Positions 12,201-22,782 of a stretch of DNA of 64,000 nt are shown here, piece by piece. A program made the translations under genes and the position numbers. The stretch comes from Haberlea rhodopensis (Eukaryota > Streptophyta > Magnoliopsida > Lamiales > Gesneriaceae), in NCBI GenBank assembly GCA_907163345.1, contig CAJQUN010001229.1, positions 1 to 64,000 on the forward strand, read 5' to 3'. The notes under the pieces are model-generated. The model worked only from the letters and a program-made list of their open reading frames with translations. It was not told where the DNA came from and ran no database searches. How positions within the stretch are numbered: position 1 is the first letter of the stretch; every line of letters starts with the position of its first letter.

Positions 12201-12744
12201 AGACAACAGATCTATAGTAACCAACCTTTCTTTGGGAATCAACTTGTATAAAGATAGACCCTCATAAAATTGAGAACTCGCACTCATATTAGTATAGTAA
12301 CATAATGAATTCAAATTAATACCAAATCTGATCAATTATGAATCATTGTTTAATGATCGTTGTTTAATGGAGTTGGAGCTGAATTACTGAATATATATTG
12401 ATAAATAAAGCTTTAATAGTCATCGAGTTTTGAGGAATCATCTTTAATTTCGACTGTCATACTCCAAAGTATGCATCAATGCTCGCATACTTTAAATTAT
12501 TTTATTGAAGTATACTGAAGTCTACTGATTTCACTGTAATTTCAATAGAGTTATAAAGTAGTCAGATCCCTTTTCTTTTATTCTGCTGAGTGGTCTTAAA
12601 ACCTATTTCCGAATGAAGTGTATTTTAATCCAACTTTTTTTTTTATAACTGCAGGATATTGACAAGGAGATAAGTGAACTGAAATTGTCGATGAACACAC
12701 GAGGGCGGCTCGTTGCTACAGAGTTTCTGAAGCAATTTATCTGA
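6254..12744 (+). CDS. ARPC4: ARP2/3 complex subunit 4 (ARPC4, p20), 8 coding exons
   Basis: Exons 6254-6256, 6350-6415, 6686-6738, 7579-7606, 9205-9279, 10751-10855, 11635-11724 and 12655-12744 join in frame, every intron being gt..ag. They give 169 aa, the usual length of the family. Recognisable pieces include RLYLTCIRNTLEAAMCLQ, NFPCQEVERHNKPEVELK, CLIETSINSLRISLK, FLRFLSMRAEAFQVLRRKP, ISFLITNYHCEEMQ and RGRLVATEFLKQFI. ARPC4 and ARPC2 form the core of the seven-subunit ARP2/3 complex, which nucleates branched actin; in plants this shapes trichomes and pavement cells together with the SCAR/WAVE complex. The first coding exon holds only the ATG: splicing takes place directly behind the start codon. 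The long introns contain a LINE, a likely MITE and a tandem duplication, but the coding sequence is intact. Confidence 0.97.
7865..8105 (+). repeat. Pair of direct repeats in ARPC4 intron 4
   Basis: About 65 bp beginning CTTCACTACAAAAGAAAAGT near 7885 recur near 8050, some 165 bp apart, both in the same orientation. Copies differ by scattered changes. The motif CACTACAAAA recalls ends of CACTA transposons, but no inverted partner was found. Confidence 0.5.
8140..8550. mobile_element. hAT-like MITE remnant in ARPC4 intron 4
   Basis: It starts with AGGGGTGTAAG and ends near CTCACCTCCACT, an imperfect inverted pair of the TAGGGGTGTAAA type common in plant hAT MITEs. The interior has GAGCTCG/CGAGCTC-rich arms around an AT-rich middle. 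No clear 8-bp duplication remains. Confidence 0.4.
9727..10138 (+). mobile_element. 5'-truncated L1-type LINE, 3' end, in ARPC4 intron 4
   Basis: The frame at 9711-10010 encodes KEWMTIWEAIIWTIWLLRNN, typical of the region behind the reverse transcriptase of plant LINEs (zf-RVT tail). A 3' UTR rich in TTTGTAACTC/TACCTCTGGTAC follows, then an A-rich tail (10129-10140). A 17-bp target-site duplication flanks it: AATGTTTTACACTGTTT (9710-9726) and AATGTCTGACACTGTTT (10139-10155), two mismatches. Only about 0.4 kb was inserted, in the sense direction of ARPC4. The insertion looks old and harmless since it lies deep in an intron. Confidence 0.85.
10971..11580 (+). repeat. Tandem duplication, about 300 bp, in ARPC4 intron 6
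   Basis: 10971-11273 and 11274-11580 align over their length, sharing AAAAGTTGGTTTTAGAAATACT, CAATATCACTGCTTTGTATG, ACATTGGAT and TTTGGCATTGGTGATGTGAA. They differ by many substitutions and short indels, so the duplication is not recent. It lies between coding exons 6 and 7 and leaves both splice sites intact. Confidence 0.9.
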
Positions 12745-13264
12745 ACTCTGAAACCCTCAATCCTAAGTTGAAGTTTTAACTTGTAGATGTTGCCATTTAT
12801 CTGTGAAATAATTGCAGCATCTGAGAGAAATTATAAGTCCATAGAGATTCTATGGAAGAGCAAATGAGCAAGCGTAGTTCCTTGACATTTAGCCTGTGTA
12901 GAATTGAATTTGTTTTTTTCCGTCTTTAAAATGAGATGCTCGCAAACCCTTCATTTGATTAGAAGTCGATGGCTTCATGACTGGACTCAAGAACTAGACT
13001 ACGTTGTTTGTGAACTAATAATTTAGTGGTAAAATTATTGATTCTTAAACATATGACTCTAGGGCTCAACTAGAAATTCACCACTGAAATTTTACATTCA
13101 TGGTTTTTGTTTTTTTAAATGAAATATTTCATTCGCCCAGAAAATTGAGCACAATCTATTACACGAAAGTAAAGTCCTCAATTCGGATGAGTTCTATAGC
13201 TTAAAATAGATTGAAGCGGCCTAAAGTGGATGAGTAGAGGTTCGATGATGGTATAATCTCAAGA
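12745..13264 (+). other. 3' flank of ARPC4
   Basis: This holds the presumed 3' UTR and intergenic sequence. AATAATTG and AAATGA-type stretches are present but no firm polyadenylation signal can be assigned. No other gene is seen. Confidence 0.4.
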
Positions 13265-13815
13265 ATTTTTCTCTGAGTAGTAGACCCGATCACGATTCAG
13301 AACCGTCGGTTAGATGGTCTGTTGGTTCGACGGTTCAAAAAACATCGATCCTTAACATTAACTTTTCTTGATGGTTCCGATTACGGTTCACGAACTGTCG
13401 GTTACGGTTCGGTTCCGATTATGATAAACCAACGGTTACGGTTTGATCCTTGTTTTTTTAAAAAAATAATAAAAATATTATTAAAATTTGAAATAAAGTG
13501 TAAAAACTATTTGAATGTGTTTTCATCCATGGATTAAATATAAAATAACTTTAAATAAATTCAAGCTTATATAATCATAATGTATCAGATAAATTTGTTT
13601 GGTTAATACATATAAATTATATCATTATATTTAGATCAACAAAACTCTTATAGTTTAATGGTTGAAGCTAATTATTCAAGTTGGATGTCATGAGTTCAAA
13701 TCTACACCAGAATATATATTTTAAATTTAAAAATATATATAAAAATTTAACATAAACCCTTGAGCCGTTAGCAAAATGATGACTCTTAACCGGCCCTTCT
13801 ATAGAGGGGCCGGTT
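13265..13815. mobile_element. Worn hAT-like MITE with tRNA-like A/B boxes
   Basis: It is GC-rich at both ends (GAACCGTCGGTTAG... and ...AACCGGCCCTTC/GGGGCCGGTTC) with an AT-rich middle. Inside, TAGTTTAATGGT (13651-13662) and GAGTTCAAATC (13692-13702) are spaced 41 bp apart like Pol III A and B boxes. The arrangement parallels 5265-5480. Exact ends are unclear. Confidence 0.35.
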
Positions 13816-14045
13816 CAAGTTTACAATCATTAAAGAAATTTATCAAAGGAAAGGATTTGAATTGAGCAAAACAAAACCTATTAATCAAAACAAAACTAAT
13901 AGCCCAAGACAATCGAGTTATTTCAACAGAACTTATTAATAAATCAAACAAAACTAATAGCGCAAGACATTCGAGAAATAACGCGAACACACTAACCAAT
14001 CAAAGGGTTTGTTTGATGATGCCCTTAAATGTAGTGCTCTTAGGG

Positions 14046-14114
14046 ACATCATCATCATTCATTTGGAATCTTTTTTAAAAAAAAAAAGATTCCACATGGA
14101 TGATGGATGATGCC
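14046..14114. repeat. Foldback hairpin, arms about 30-35 bp
   Basis: The left arm CATCATCATCATTCATTTGG (followed by AATCTTTTTT) pairs with the right arm reading AAAAGATTCCACATGGATGATGGATGATG, with few mismatches. An A-rich loop separates them. Flanking GATGATGCC repeats suggest it is part of a small MITE. It lies about 260 bp upstream of the next gene's start codon. Confidence 0.6.
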
Positions 14115-14374
14115 TGGGTAGTGCCTTTCAAGGTAGCAACAATGTTTCCCCAATTAAAAATAAGTATCAATGCTAGATTCGCTATGGCCACCGGCCAATA
14201 GGAAGGAAGCCAAAGAAGGAGAGGAAATTTTTGAGCAGTGGGTACGTTGCTATTTATATATTTCAAAAGTCCCCAGGTTTATGATTAGTTTCTTATTGGC
14301 TTTTAATTATTAATTTTATGTATAATTATTACGAGTGAATTTTAATTTTGAGGTGGAAAACTTCAGTTTCTCTT

Positions 14375-15624
14375 ATGCACCCAGCAATGTCACTCCTCCG
14401 CCGACCGCTGCCCAAAACCCTTCTCCTCCGCCACTTTTCGACTGCCCCCACCGCCTCTACTACCACCTCCGAAGCCCCATCATCTCGTCGGAACCACAAC
14501 GAGTTCCTTCCTCCATCCACCTACATAAACTCTTGGAAACCCCCTCGAAACCCTAAGGAGGCAGCCTCACAGATGGTCTTCCTACGCCGCGATTACGCTC
14601 GTAAGGTGAAGCAAATGAGGAAGGTCTACATCGAGGAAATGGAGTTGCAGAGAGTCGAAAAATTGCGCAAGGACGAGGCTCGAAAGGAAGCGTTGAGGAT
14701 CGCCAATGAGGAGAGGAAGGCAGCCAAGGATGCCAAGAAGAAGGCCGAAGCCATTGAGAGACAAGCTGCTGAAGAAGAGTTCCGGCAAATGCTGGTTTGT
14801 GAATTTGCTTTTTCTTCCCTGGGAGCTGTTTACATTTTGTCTTGGATGCAGGTTTACGTTTTCAATTTTTCTTCCACTGCTGTTCTTTTTTGCCAAAACA
14901 ATATGCCTATGTGGTGTTCTATTCAACTAACTAATTGTGCAAACATATCTAGAAATTTTGTGCGGTGCATAAGGGATCAGAGATACGGTACAGACCAAAT
15001 TCTCAATCTTTTTGTACCTTTATTGTCTTATACTATATAACAAATTATGTTAAGGTATAACAAATTATTTTAAGGTGTGGTTCAGTATTATCTGGATTTT
15101 TCAATGTTCAAGCCAGAAAATGATGAGCTAAAAATAGTGAAGCTAATAAGATTTTTCTATGCTATATTCAACGGTGTAGGATAGGCGAATAGCTTTTTTG
15201 TTAGATCATGTGGGCGCTGCATGGCTTGGAGGTCCTTGTAGCTGTATCCAATAATATCGCGTATTGATTTGTACACTATGTTGTGGCATTAATTCGTTAA
15301 TCACTTCCCTTGTGGCATCTAGAGTATGGTTGTTGCTTGCTTTTACTTTCTTAAAAATCAATTCCTCACTGCTTTGTTCTGACTCATTTAACATGGTATG
15401 TGGTGTCTAATTCAGAATTTTTAACTTGTGCTGTTTTATTATTTTTTCATGTTATGGGACTACGATTTCACACCTGGATGACAATCTCATATTGTTACCT
15501 TCATACGAGTGATATGAACAAGAATAAACATTGAGAACTTAAGTCTTCTTTAATATGATGCTGATCTTAAACACACACTGTCACATGACTGCTGAGTTTC
15601 TGCTATCATTTAGTTGCAAACAGT

Positions 15625-15669
<45 letters not shown>

Positions 15670-16971
15670 CCGAGGATTAAATAATTGACTGTGTGCTATC
15701 ATGTGAGCCAGTAACCTTTTGCGTGGGTTGAATTCAGTGAAGCACTACTTAATCAGAAGATAAAATGAGAAACAAAGAAAACAGAATAAAATGGTTGGAT
15801 TCCTCTTATTAGACTGGTGAAACAGAGGTGCAAATAAGGTAGCCGGCATACTCAAAAACCTTGAAAGAAGGCATTTGTTTTTTGTTTTGTCTTAATATAT
15901 GAGGAACACTCCATGGGTCAGTGTAAAATGATATACTGTTTTCTCATTCAAAATGAGTGACAAAGTTAATGCCTGGTTATGTAATTCAATAGAATACTTT
16001 GATCAAGAGTTTCTTTAATTCTGCTTTTTCATTGCTGTTATTGTGCTTTCTTGTTGCTTGCTATTTCCCCTGACATACTATTGTCTGATGTAATAATAAT
16101 TTCTGTTCTCAAATAACTATGGTTTCCCCTTAATTGTCTGGTTTGCGACTTTAAGTTTTTTAGCTAGATACTCATTGAATTGGAAAAATAAAAATATAAT
16201 GTTGATCCTTGCAACCGTATAAGTGATCAACATTCACTCAAGGCTGCCGAATTTCTTCCATCCTTTCCCTTGGTCATTTATTTTGTCTGTTACTGCACCC
16301 GTGAAGGGCCTCCAACTTTTCGTTCGTTCCACAATAATTTATATATTCCATCAATATGGAGAACAGGCTCTTACTGTTATTGAAGTTTGTCGGAGCAATT
16401 TTTTATTTTCAATTTTCTGATGATATAGACTATTTCTTTTCTTGTGTTACAGCTGTATTATACTGTATTTACCGACACAGGATGTTGTGGATGATCGACA
16501 GCTTTTCTTTGTTATTTTCATGGTCATCGACCTTTGCAAACTCTACCTGGGTATTATTTGCCTATATGATAGGTGTGTTACCCTTCTTTATTCGATTGAG
16601 GTTGATAAGAATTCGATGTATTGTTGGGAGCTGATCGTGTTTAACATTCCACGCAGTTTCTCGTGTACTAGGTGAAACCTATCAATGCAGTGTATTGGGA
16701 CAGTGCGCTTTAATTTTATCGTTTTGTTATATAATTCTGGCATGAGTTAGCACAAATGCACTGTGCTTGATGATGTCTTCTAATGTAGTGATTGTTGCAG
16801 GCGAAAGAAAGATTAGAGAAACTAGAGTACTGGAGAATGCGAGAACAGAAAATTGAGGAGAGGAAGAAAGAAAAGAAAGAGCTAGTGCGTAGAAAAAGTT
16901 CTATTTGGATCGAGGAATCCGAATTGGTGAAGTCATCACTGGCAGCGTCTATCGTTACCTCTCCTCTGTGA
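14375..16971 (+). CDS. Small basic, probably mitochondrial coiled-coil protein; possibly mitoribosomal mS26-like
   Basis: Two exons, 14375-14794 and 16801-16971, join in phase 0 (donor gtttgt, acceptor ttgcag) for 196 aa. The N-terminus is rich in Arg, Leu, Ser and Thr without acidic residues over the first 35 or so residues (LLRRPLPKTLLLRHFSTAP), like a mitochondrial presequence. EFLPPSTYINSWKPPRNPKE follows, then a long Lys/Arg/Glu helix predicted as coiled coil, and a tail with RRKSSIWIEESEL. The first in-frame ATG was chosen; a second is four codons on. Length, the YARKVKQMRK helix start and the C-terminal acidic/aliphatic end recall mS26, but this is a weak inference; the family is not firmly recognised. 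The 2-kb intron contains only simple repeats and AT-rich sequence. Confidence 0.7.
15624..15670. repeat. (TG)n(TA)n microsatellite
   Basis: A GTGTGT run passes directly into TATATA, about 46 bp in all, within the intron of the mitochondrial-type coiled-coil gene. Confidence 0.95.
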
Positions 16972-18706
16972 TCAGCGTGAAAAACAGATTGCACTAGTAA
17001 GAACTGTTGATCTTGTAGGAGGCTTGTGCTTTTTGATCCTTCGACGACCCAACTGGTTTGGATATGGGATATGGGATATGGCATGAGAAATTTCAAATAT
17101 CGGACTTTGGTTATCTTGCATAGTTAATTTGTGTTGCATTGTTCGGGGACAATTCTCTTCCGTATTATTGGAGCAAATAAAGATGCAATCATGCAAAATA
17201 TCATTCTATGTGATTCTTTTAAGGAGATTATTTTTACAAAATTTTGATAAATAAGGTTGATGGGCTTTGTAAGTCATATTGAGAGCGATGAATATTCGGT
17301 TGATGCTTCCCTTAAAAAGAGTGATGAGTATTTAGGGACAAGCCTTAAATGGTTAGGTTGATGGGGGCAACATCCTCAGGGTCATCTCAACCATACAAGG
17401 AATATTCACATGGCAGAGTGTCCTTGGATGGTTGCAATAACTCAATCCTATTAGAGGCCAGCTATTGATGAGTGGAATAATTATGTATTTTTTTGCTCGA
17501 GAAAGTAAATAGGTAGTGTTTGTGTTCAGTGTCATTTATTGTTAAAGTGGTCCGGATATGTGTATTTTTCATACTCAGCAACAGTATTTCCTGACGTCTA
17601 TTTACAATCAAATAATAAGTATATTAAGACTTTTCTTAAAGGAATGTACATCCAAATATAGTAATGGTCTTTTTTGGGTGTTGCTCCATTTTTCAAGTGA
17701 AACATAAAAATAGAGACATCTTACATTATCAAATAGTAATATATACTCTTTCTGGAGATTTTATCTTGTAATAGAATGGTTAAATTTGAAAAAAAACATA
17801 TACCGTCTTCCATATTGCTCCTGTTCCAATTTACTGTGATACGCTCGTGCAGTACCTCGAATTATATGGGCTCCACTCGTAGTGTAGAAAAATCCTAGGA
17901 TATTCTGTCTCATCTCATTTCCATTTTGATTCACATCTTCTCGCGTAAATTAACGTTGGTTGATTCGATTGATTGAATTTTCAGTTTGAGTGTCAACTGG
18001 GGGCACGATGTTTTTTTTTTTACCTGGTCCCCCTAAATATGGCTCCTGTCCTGCCAGAGGTAAGTAAATTGCTTATGCCGTTGGCCTGTGAACTGGTTTC
18101 GACAATTAAATCGTAAAACAATGTCGTCAAAAATTGTTCGGTTTCACTTTTATGTGCATGCCAGAATTTTTTCTCATGCTGTATTTCGAGATCAATAAAA
18201 TTGCTTTCTGCTTAAATGCGTTCCTTAATTTGTATGTTTAGAGTGTAAAAGCTTAGTTTATGTTTCCTGAAGACTGAGGCTTTGTCGTTTGTACAATCAG
18301 ATATTAACAAGAATATTTCTTCAAACCACGACATTAATGTTCTGAAACACAAAATAAAATAAAATTTGCCAAGTATTTAATATGCATTGCATTTTCTATT
18401 ATCGACACGAATGTTTAATGTAACAGGGACTATAATAGTTATATAGATATCTCCTTTTAGGTATGGAACATTTTCAAGTTTGATTTTCAAACAAATTCGT
18501 CATGCTGCTCTCCTATTGGATGTGCTTGGAGAAACCCTTGATTTGCGCTCAACAAATTCCAACTTCCTGAGGTCAGCTTATGGCATTTTATGGATTTTAT
18601 TTTTTTTCTTTACTGCTTCAAGAATTTTTTATCTATATAATTCTTAGCAATTGAATGTATTTTTCATTATACAGTGGTCGTGGTGTGGTTATAGTGGTAT
18701 AAGGTA
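16972..18706 (+). other. Intergenic stretch, possible non-coding 5' exons
   Basis: The first part is the 3' flank of the preceding gene. Two pieces have splice-like borders: one ending CCTGCCAGAG/gtaagt (18060) and one after tttag at 18461 ending TTCCTGAG/gtcagc. They could be leader exons of the gene that became the trihelix-like pseudogene, but no protein family is recognised. Otherwise nothing is seen. Confidence 0.35.
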
Positions 18707-19998
18707 ATGACGCCTCAGCCTAGAAGAAAGAAATGGACTGAGTATAGACAAATATGGAGAGATGTCTTGTGATGGTACTTCGTCAAAGATGAAAACTAGA
18801 GAGAACAAGTACAAGCCTATTGCTTTACACGTGAACGCTGTTCATCATGCTTGGGACCCGGTATCATGGTCTTGGAAAGATGTGTCCACAAAAGTGCAGA
18901 ACATGAGGCACCAGTATTGCCTAGTGAAGCAGAAGATAAAGAAGCAAGAATCTTCCGTATGGGGAACAGGTGAAGAGGAGTTTGATTGGTTGGAAGGGAC
19001 CACACATTGGTCAAACTTCCTTAGGTATGAAGAGGTTTTTGGGGATATGGCACTTGTATTTAACGATATTGATTTGATGGCAATGGTTGCTGTAGAAGCT
19101 AATGAATGCACTGGAGGGTTTGACTGGAGTGGTCTCGAGGTGGATATTGGTAGTTCGGCCAGTTATTTCCACTGGGAGAGGGGGGTTTTGTGGTATTGAT
19201 GGGGTTTGAGAATGGAGTAATGGAATTGGAGTTGGACTATGATGGGGACGAGGGAGAAGAGAATTATAAAGTAGGTGATAAAAGTGAGAATTGTACGAGG
19301 AAAGATGGAGGTTCTGATTTTTTTGTGTGAAGATAATGAACCAAATTCTTTTAAAATGAGAAAAAAGAAAAAAGTGTCAAAAGAGTTGAAGAAAAGGGCA
19401 TGGGCGTTTCTTGCTAACCAGTTGGGGCACTTGAGGGAGCTAGAAACTCGGTTTGAGCAACGTGAAGTGGAGCGAGAGCAGAAGAGGCGAAAGAGAGAAC
19501 ATCTTCAGACAGAAATGGACAAGGAACGTTGAAAGGAAATGGGAAGAAATGGAGAAGGATAGAGAAGCGAAGGAAAACACAAGGGAGAAGTTACGGAGGC
19601 AAAGGATTCAAGAATGGGAAGCTATGGAGAGGGAGACTGAAGAAAGAGAGAGGAGAAGAGAAGAGGCACTGATACATGAGAGGGGATGGGAAGGTAGGTT
19701 GTGTCGAAGAAGATCAGATTGGAAGACAAGGATGGATGAGATGTTACGTCAGCACCGTGCAGTAATTGGACAGAATCAAGCTAGGATTCTACACAAACAA
19801 CAGAATCTTACCAGTCAGTTTCTTGGAATTTTTACGCTGTGGGCTGGTCATCCAGCAGGACTCTCTGATCACACCGGAGCTATTTCCCATTATCTATCAC
19901 CAATGACCCAGAATATACACCATGAAAATGGTGGTATCGTTCATGGTGGACTTGTGTAGGGAGATAATCAAGAAGATCAGTTCATAGTTGATGGATAA
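18707..19998 (+). pseudogene. Trihelix/Myb-SANT-like transcription factor pseudogene
   Basis: The start ATGACGCCTCAGCCTAGAAG gives MTPQPRRKKWTE, then a deletion removes part of the first helix and shifts the frame. The frame from 18762 continues with KMKTRENKYKPIALHVNAVH, WSWKDVSTKVQNMRHQY and EEEFDWLEGTTHWSNFLRYEEVFGD, typical of the plant trihelix-like DNA-binding family, up to a stop at 19197. Further shifts at about 19190 and 19325 and near 19528 are needed to follow the acidic middle, the KRAWAFLANQLGHLRELETR helix and the long Glu/Arg coiled coil. A TAG stands before the final QFIVDG. No introns interrupt the homology. With at least four frame breaks it cannot make the full protein. An intact paralogue elsewhere is expected. 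Confidence 0.75.
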
Positions 19999-20543
19999 GG
20001 TACATCTTGCACTATAACACAGTAGGAGCACGAAGTATTTATTAGCGTGGAAATATTGAGGTGTGCAAATTGAATTGATTCATGAGTATTTGTAGGTTTT
20101 ATCCTATTTCCTCGACTCGCATGGGTGGAAAGAAATCGATGAGTAAGTTACTTTACTTGCTTGCCCATAACTGCGTAGTGTAATCATTATTTACCTTGGA
20201 GGTACAGCATACTAATACTAATAAAAATTTCCTCAAAATTAAATTGCCAATTTCCAAAAGTTAGTTGATGAGATAGAATTTGATTTTACATTCATTGCCT
20301 TATTTTTTGAACACCAAACTGTTTTCGTTGCTGGAATTTAAAAAACCCACAAAAATGTAAGAAATTTTACATCCTATTATTGAAAAGGAGGAGATATTCA
20401 TTAATACAACAAATCAAATTTCACAGAAATGAAAAGTAAACAGCGACGGCCAATCTCACAATACAAATCTTCTTATCTTATATAATAAAACACTATTGCA
20501 TTGTTTTTTAAGATCAATGTGACATTCGACCAAGAAATATTCT
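19999..20543. other. Spacer between pseudogene and CER26-like gene
   Basis: AT-rich sequence, probably including the 3' UTR of the minus-strand CER26-like gene. No gene or repeat of note. Confidence 0.5.
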
Positions 20544-22084
20544 TCATGCCAAAAGTCCCTCCCTTTTCAACTCGTCCTTCAACTCTATGATCTCCTTCTC
20601 TGGCAAAATCGCCGTAACTTTCCTTCCATCAGGAACATTCTTGTCACCAGGAAGCACCAAAATCGCCCCTTCTTCGCCGACTCCATCGATTCTAAGGCTA
20701 AAGTTAACTGGCTTTTGCCCCCTGTACTCGAACTCGTAAAAACTCCCCTCTTCAACGTTCACAAAGGTCAAATTTGCACCATATACAATGAAATCAGGCA
20801 CTCCTTGCTCTTTCTCCATTATTTCATCGATCTTTTTTCGCTCGTCCAATGCCCTGGTTTTCATCAATATTGCTAGCTCACCAGGTTTGGCCTCCTCTAT
20901 TGGAAAATCAGCCTTAGCCACACTCACAGTCAGGCTATTACTCAGCGTCCCATTTTTCTCACTTTCTCTACCTTTTTCACAAATTGTCACAACTTTTGGA
21001 CCCGATTCTCGACCCCGAATTTTGGCGATGCATTGCCAAATGACAGCGGAAAGCGCCTCGAAAGGTGAAAATTCGACCCCTTTTCGACTTACTTTGGATT
21101 GAAGATGACTCAATTGCGTACCTGAAATATTAAAGGAGAATGTACTCATGTTGCATTCTGTGACCTTTATCCAATTCTCTCCAACCGGTCCTATCCGTTT
21201 GATGCTAAGTGGATCCTCCACATCTCTGGGCTGTAAGCTGGTACTTGTGGACTTTGTGAGAGATTGGGCCAGAGCAATGGGTCGGCCTGGTCCATTACCA
21301 GCCACAGTCTTCCCCCATTGATTCATAAACTCTGCAGCTGAGAATGCGTCGCCAAGTACATGGGCCCAGCTTAGGCCCACAGCAGTTCCTCCACATTTGA
21401 ATTTTGTTAGCTGATATAAGAAAATTATTACCAAGATTTTAATTCTGACTGAAAATAATATATTCAAATAACAGATTTTGACTATTTTTTAAATCTGATA
21501 TTGCTTCTGTAAAAACAAGTATGTAAAAGCATGAACAAAGAAGCAGAATATGAGTTGTTTTTCATTACTTGATGTCAATTTTGTAATAATTTACAGACAT
21601 GTGAGTGTAAAAGGTGATCAATTTATATCACCACAGCTGTTAGAAAGCAAACCTGCATTAAAACAAGTGGAGAAAATGAGAGCTCGGGACCAATAATTTG
21701 ATTGGAGACCAAGAGTTTCTCAAGAGTATCATCCTTCATCTCCAACCATTCCTCCAGTGTTTTCTCACACTTAGCTTCAGTAAACCTCACACCACTGTCG
21801 TTACACTTGATGTAAGGACGGCCCGTTTCTGATCTCCGAAACCGCCCAGACAGAACCGGGAACTGGTTCAACCACATGAACATTGGCTCCTTGATAACGA
21901 GAGCCGTCAAGCCCTCGAATGCCTTGCTGCCGAAGTAATAGATGCACCTTAGGTAATGAAGCTTCATGGCCAAGTCCATGTTCTCGGGCTCGAAGATCGA
22001 GTCGGGGGCCGTTACGTTCCCCGGCCCGATAGATGACAGCTTCATGTTGTAGATGAGGCCTTCTTCCATGGTGGACGAAACCAT
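20544..22084 (-). CDS. CER26: CER2/CER26-like protein (BAHD acyltransferase fold), 2 exons
   Basis: Exons 22084-21653 and 21410-20544 join in phase 0 (donor gtttgc, acceptor atatcag) into 432 aa, the family's usual size. MDLAMKLHYLRCIYYF, GRPYIKCNDSGVRF, IGPELSFSPLVLMQ and DPLSIKRIGPVGENW match the CER2-like clade. The BAHD HXXXD motif is present (HVLGD, in SWAHVLGDAFS), but the second BAHD motif DFGWG is absent, the region reading INFSLR-like PVNFSLRIDGVGEEG. In this clade catalysis by HXXXD is dispensable: CER2, CER26 and relatives act in the ER with the condensing enzyme CER6 to extend acyl chains beyond C28 for cuticular wax. That role is inferred from the family. CER26 rather than CER2 is a preference, not proven. 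A second ATG (MEEG) lies six codons downstream. Confidence 0.9.
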
Positions 22085-22145
22085 TTTAATGTTTACCGAA
22101 GAAAATATGGAAAGTGAAGTGATGGTTTTTGGATCTCTCCCATTG

Positions 22146-22162
22146 ATATCTATATATAAATA
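22146..22162 (-). promoter_or_regulatory. TATA box of the CER26-like gene
   Basis: On the minus strand this reads TTTATATATAGATATC, about 65-75 bp upstream of the start codon. It is a fitting distance for a short leader. The direct repeat and palindrome region begins about 20 bp further upstream. Confidence 0.5.
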
Positions 22163-22177
22163 CACACAAAAAATATA

Positions 22178-22782
22178 ATTAAATATACGGAAAAGGATGG
22201 TAGCTGGGCAAACCTAGTGAAGATTAGTTAGGATAATCTTTATCTCATAGACATAAATATTTTTAAAATTTATTTCCCACATTTTTATCTCACAACTCCG
22301 GACATTAAAAATATTAATGGAGGAGAAAGAAATACTAAAAATTGGAGGAGAGAAAACATAAATAGAAATCAAAATTAGGAAAGATAAAATAGAAAATATG
22401 AGAGAGAAAGGAGAGAGAAACGAAAAAAAAAAATTTTGAGGAGAGAGAAACGCGGTTTCGGACCACGTTTCTCTCGGACCGCGTTTCTCTCTCATCTTTT
22501 TAAAAAAGAAAATTTGTCAGAATCGCGATTCGGGTTCGCGTTTCTTAAGAAACGCGAACCCGGACCGCGAATCACGTTAAAAACGTAACATTTTTTTTTT
22601 TACTTTATTTTTAAATTTTTTTATTTTTTTTGTATTATTATATTAAATTAGCCGAAAAGGATGGTAGCTGGGCAAACCTAGTGAAGATTAGTTAGGATAA
22701 TCTTTCCACTCTTTAAAACAATTTTATTACCTAGTGAAGATTAGTTAGGATAATCTTTCCACTCTTTAAAACAATTTTATTT
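22178..22782. repeat. 64-bp direct repeats around a palindrome-bearing insert, plus 53-bp tandem duplication
   Basis: 22178-22241 and 22642-22705 are nearly identical 64-bp direct repeats. The second is followed by a 53-bp tandem duplication (22677-22729 and 22730-22782). Between the 64-bp copies are repeated GAAACGCGGT-type motifs (22448-22490) and a perfect 32-bp palindrome at 22531-22562 centred on CTTAAG, in otherwise AT-rich DNA. The block lies in the CER26-like promoter. It may be a MITE-like insertion with long direct repeats or a local duplication. Confidence 0.85.
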
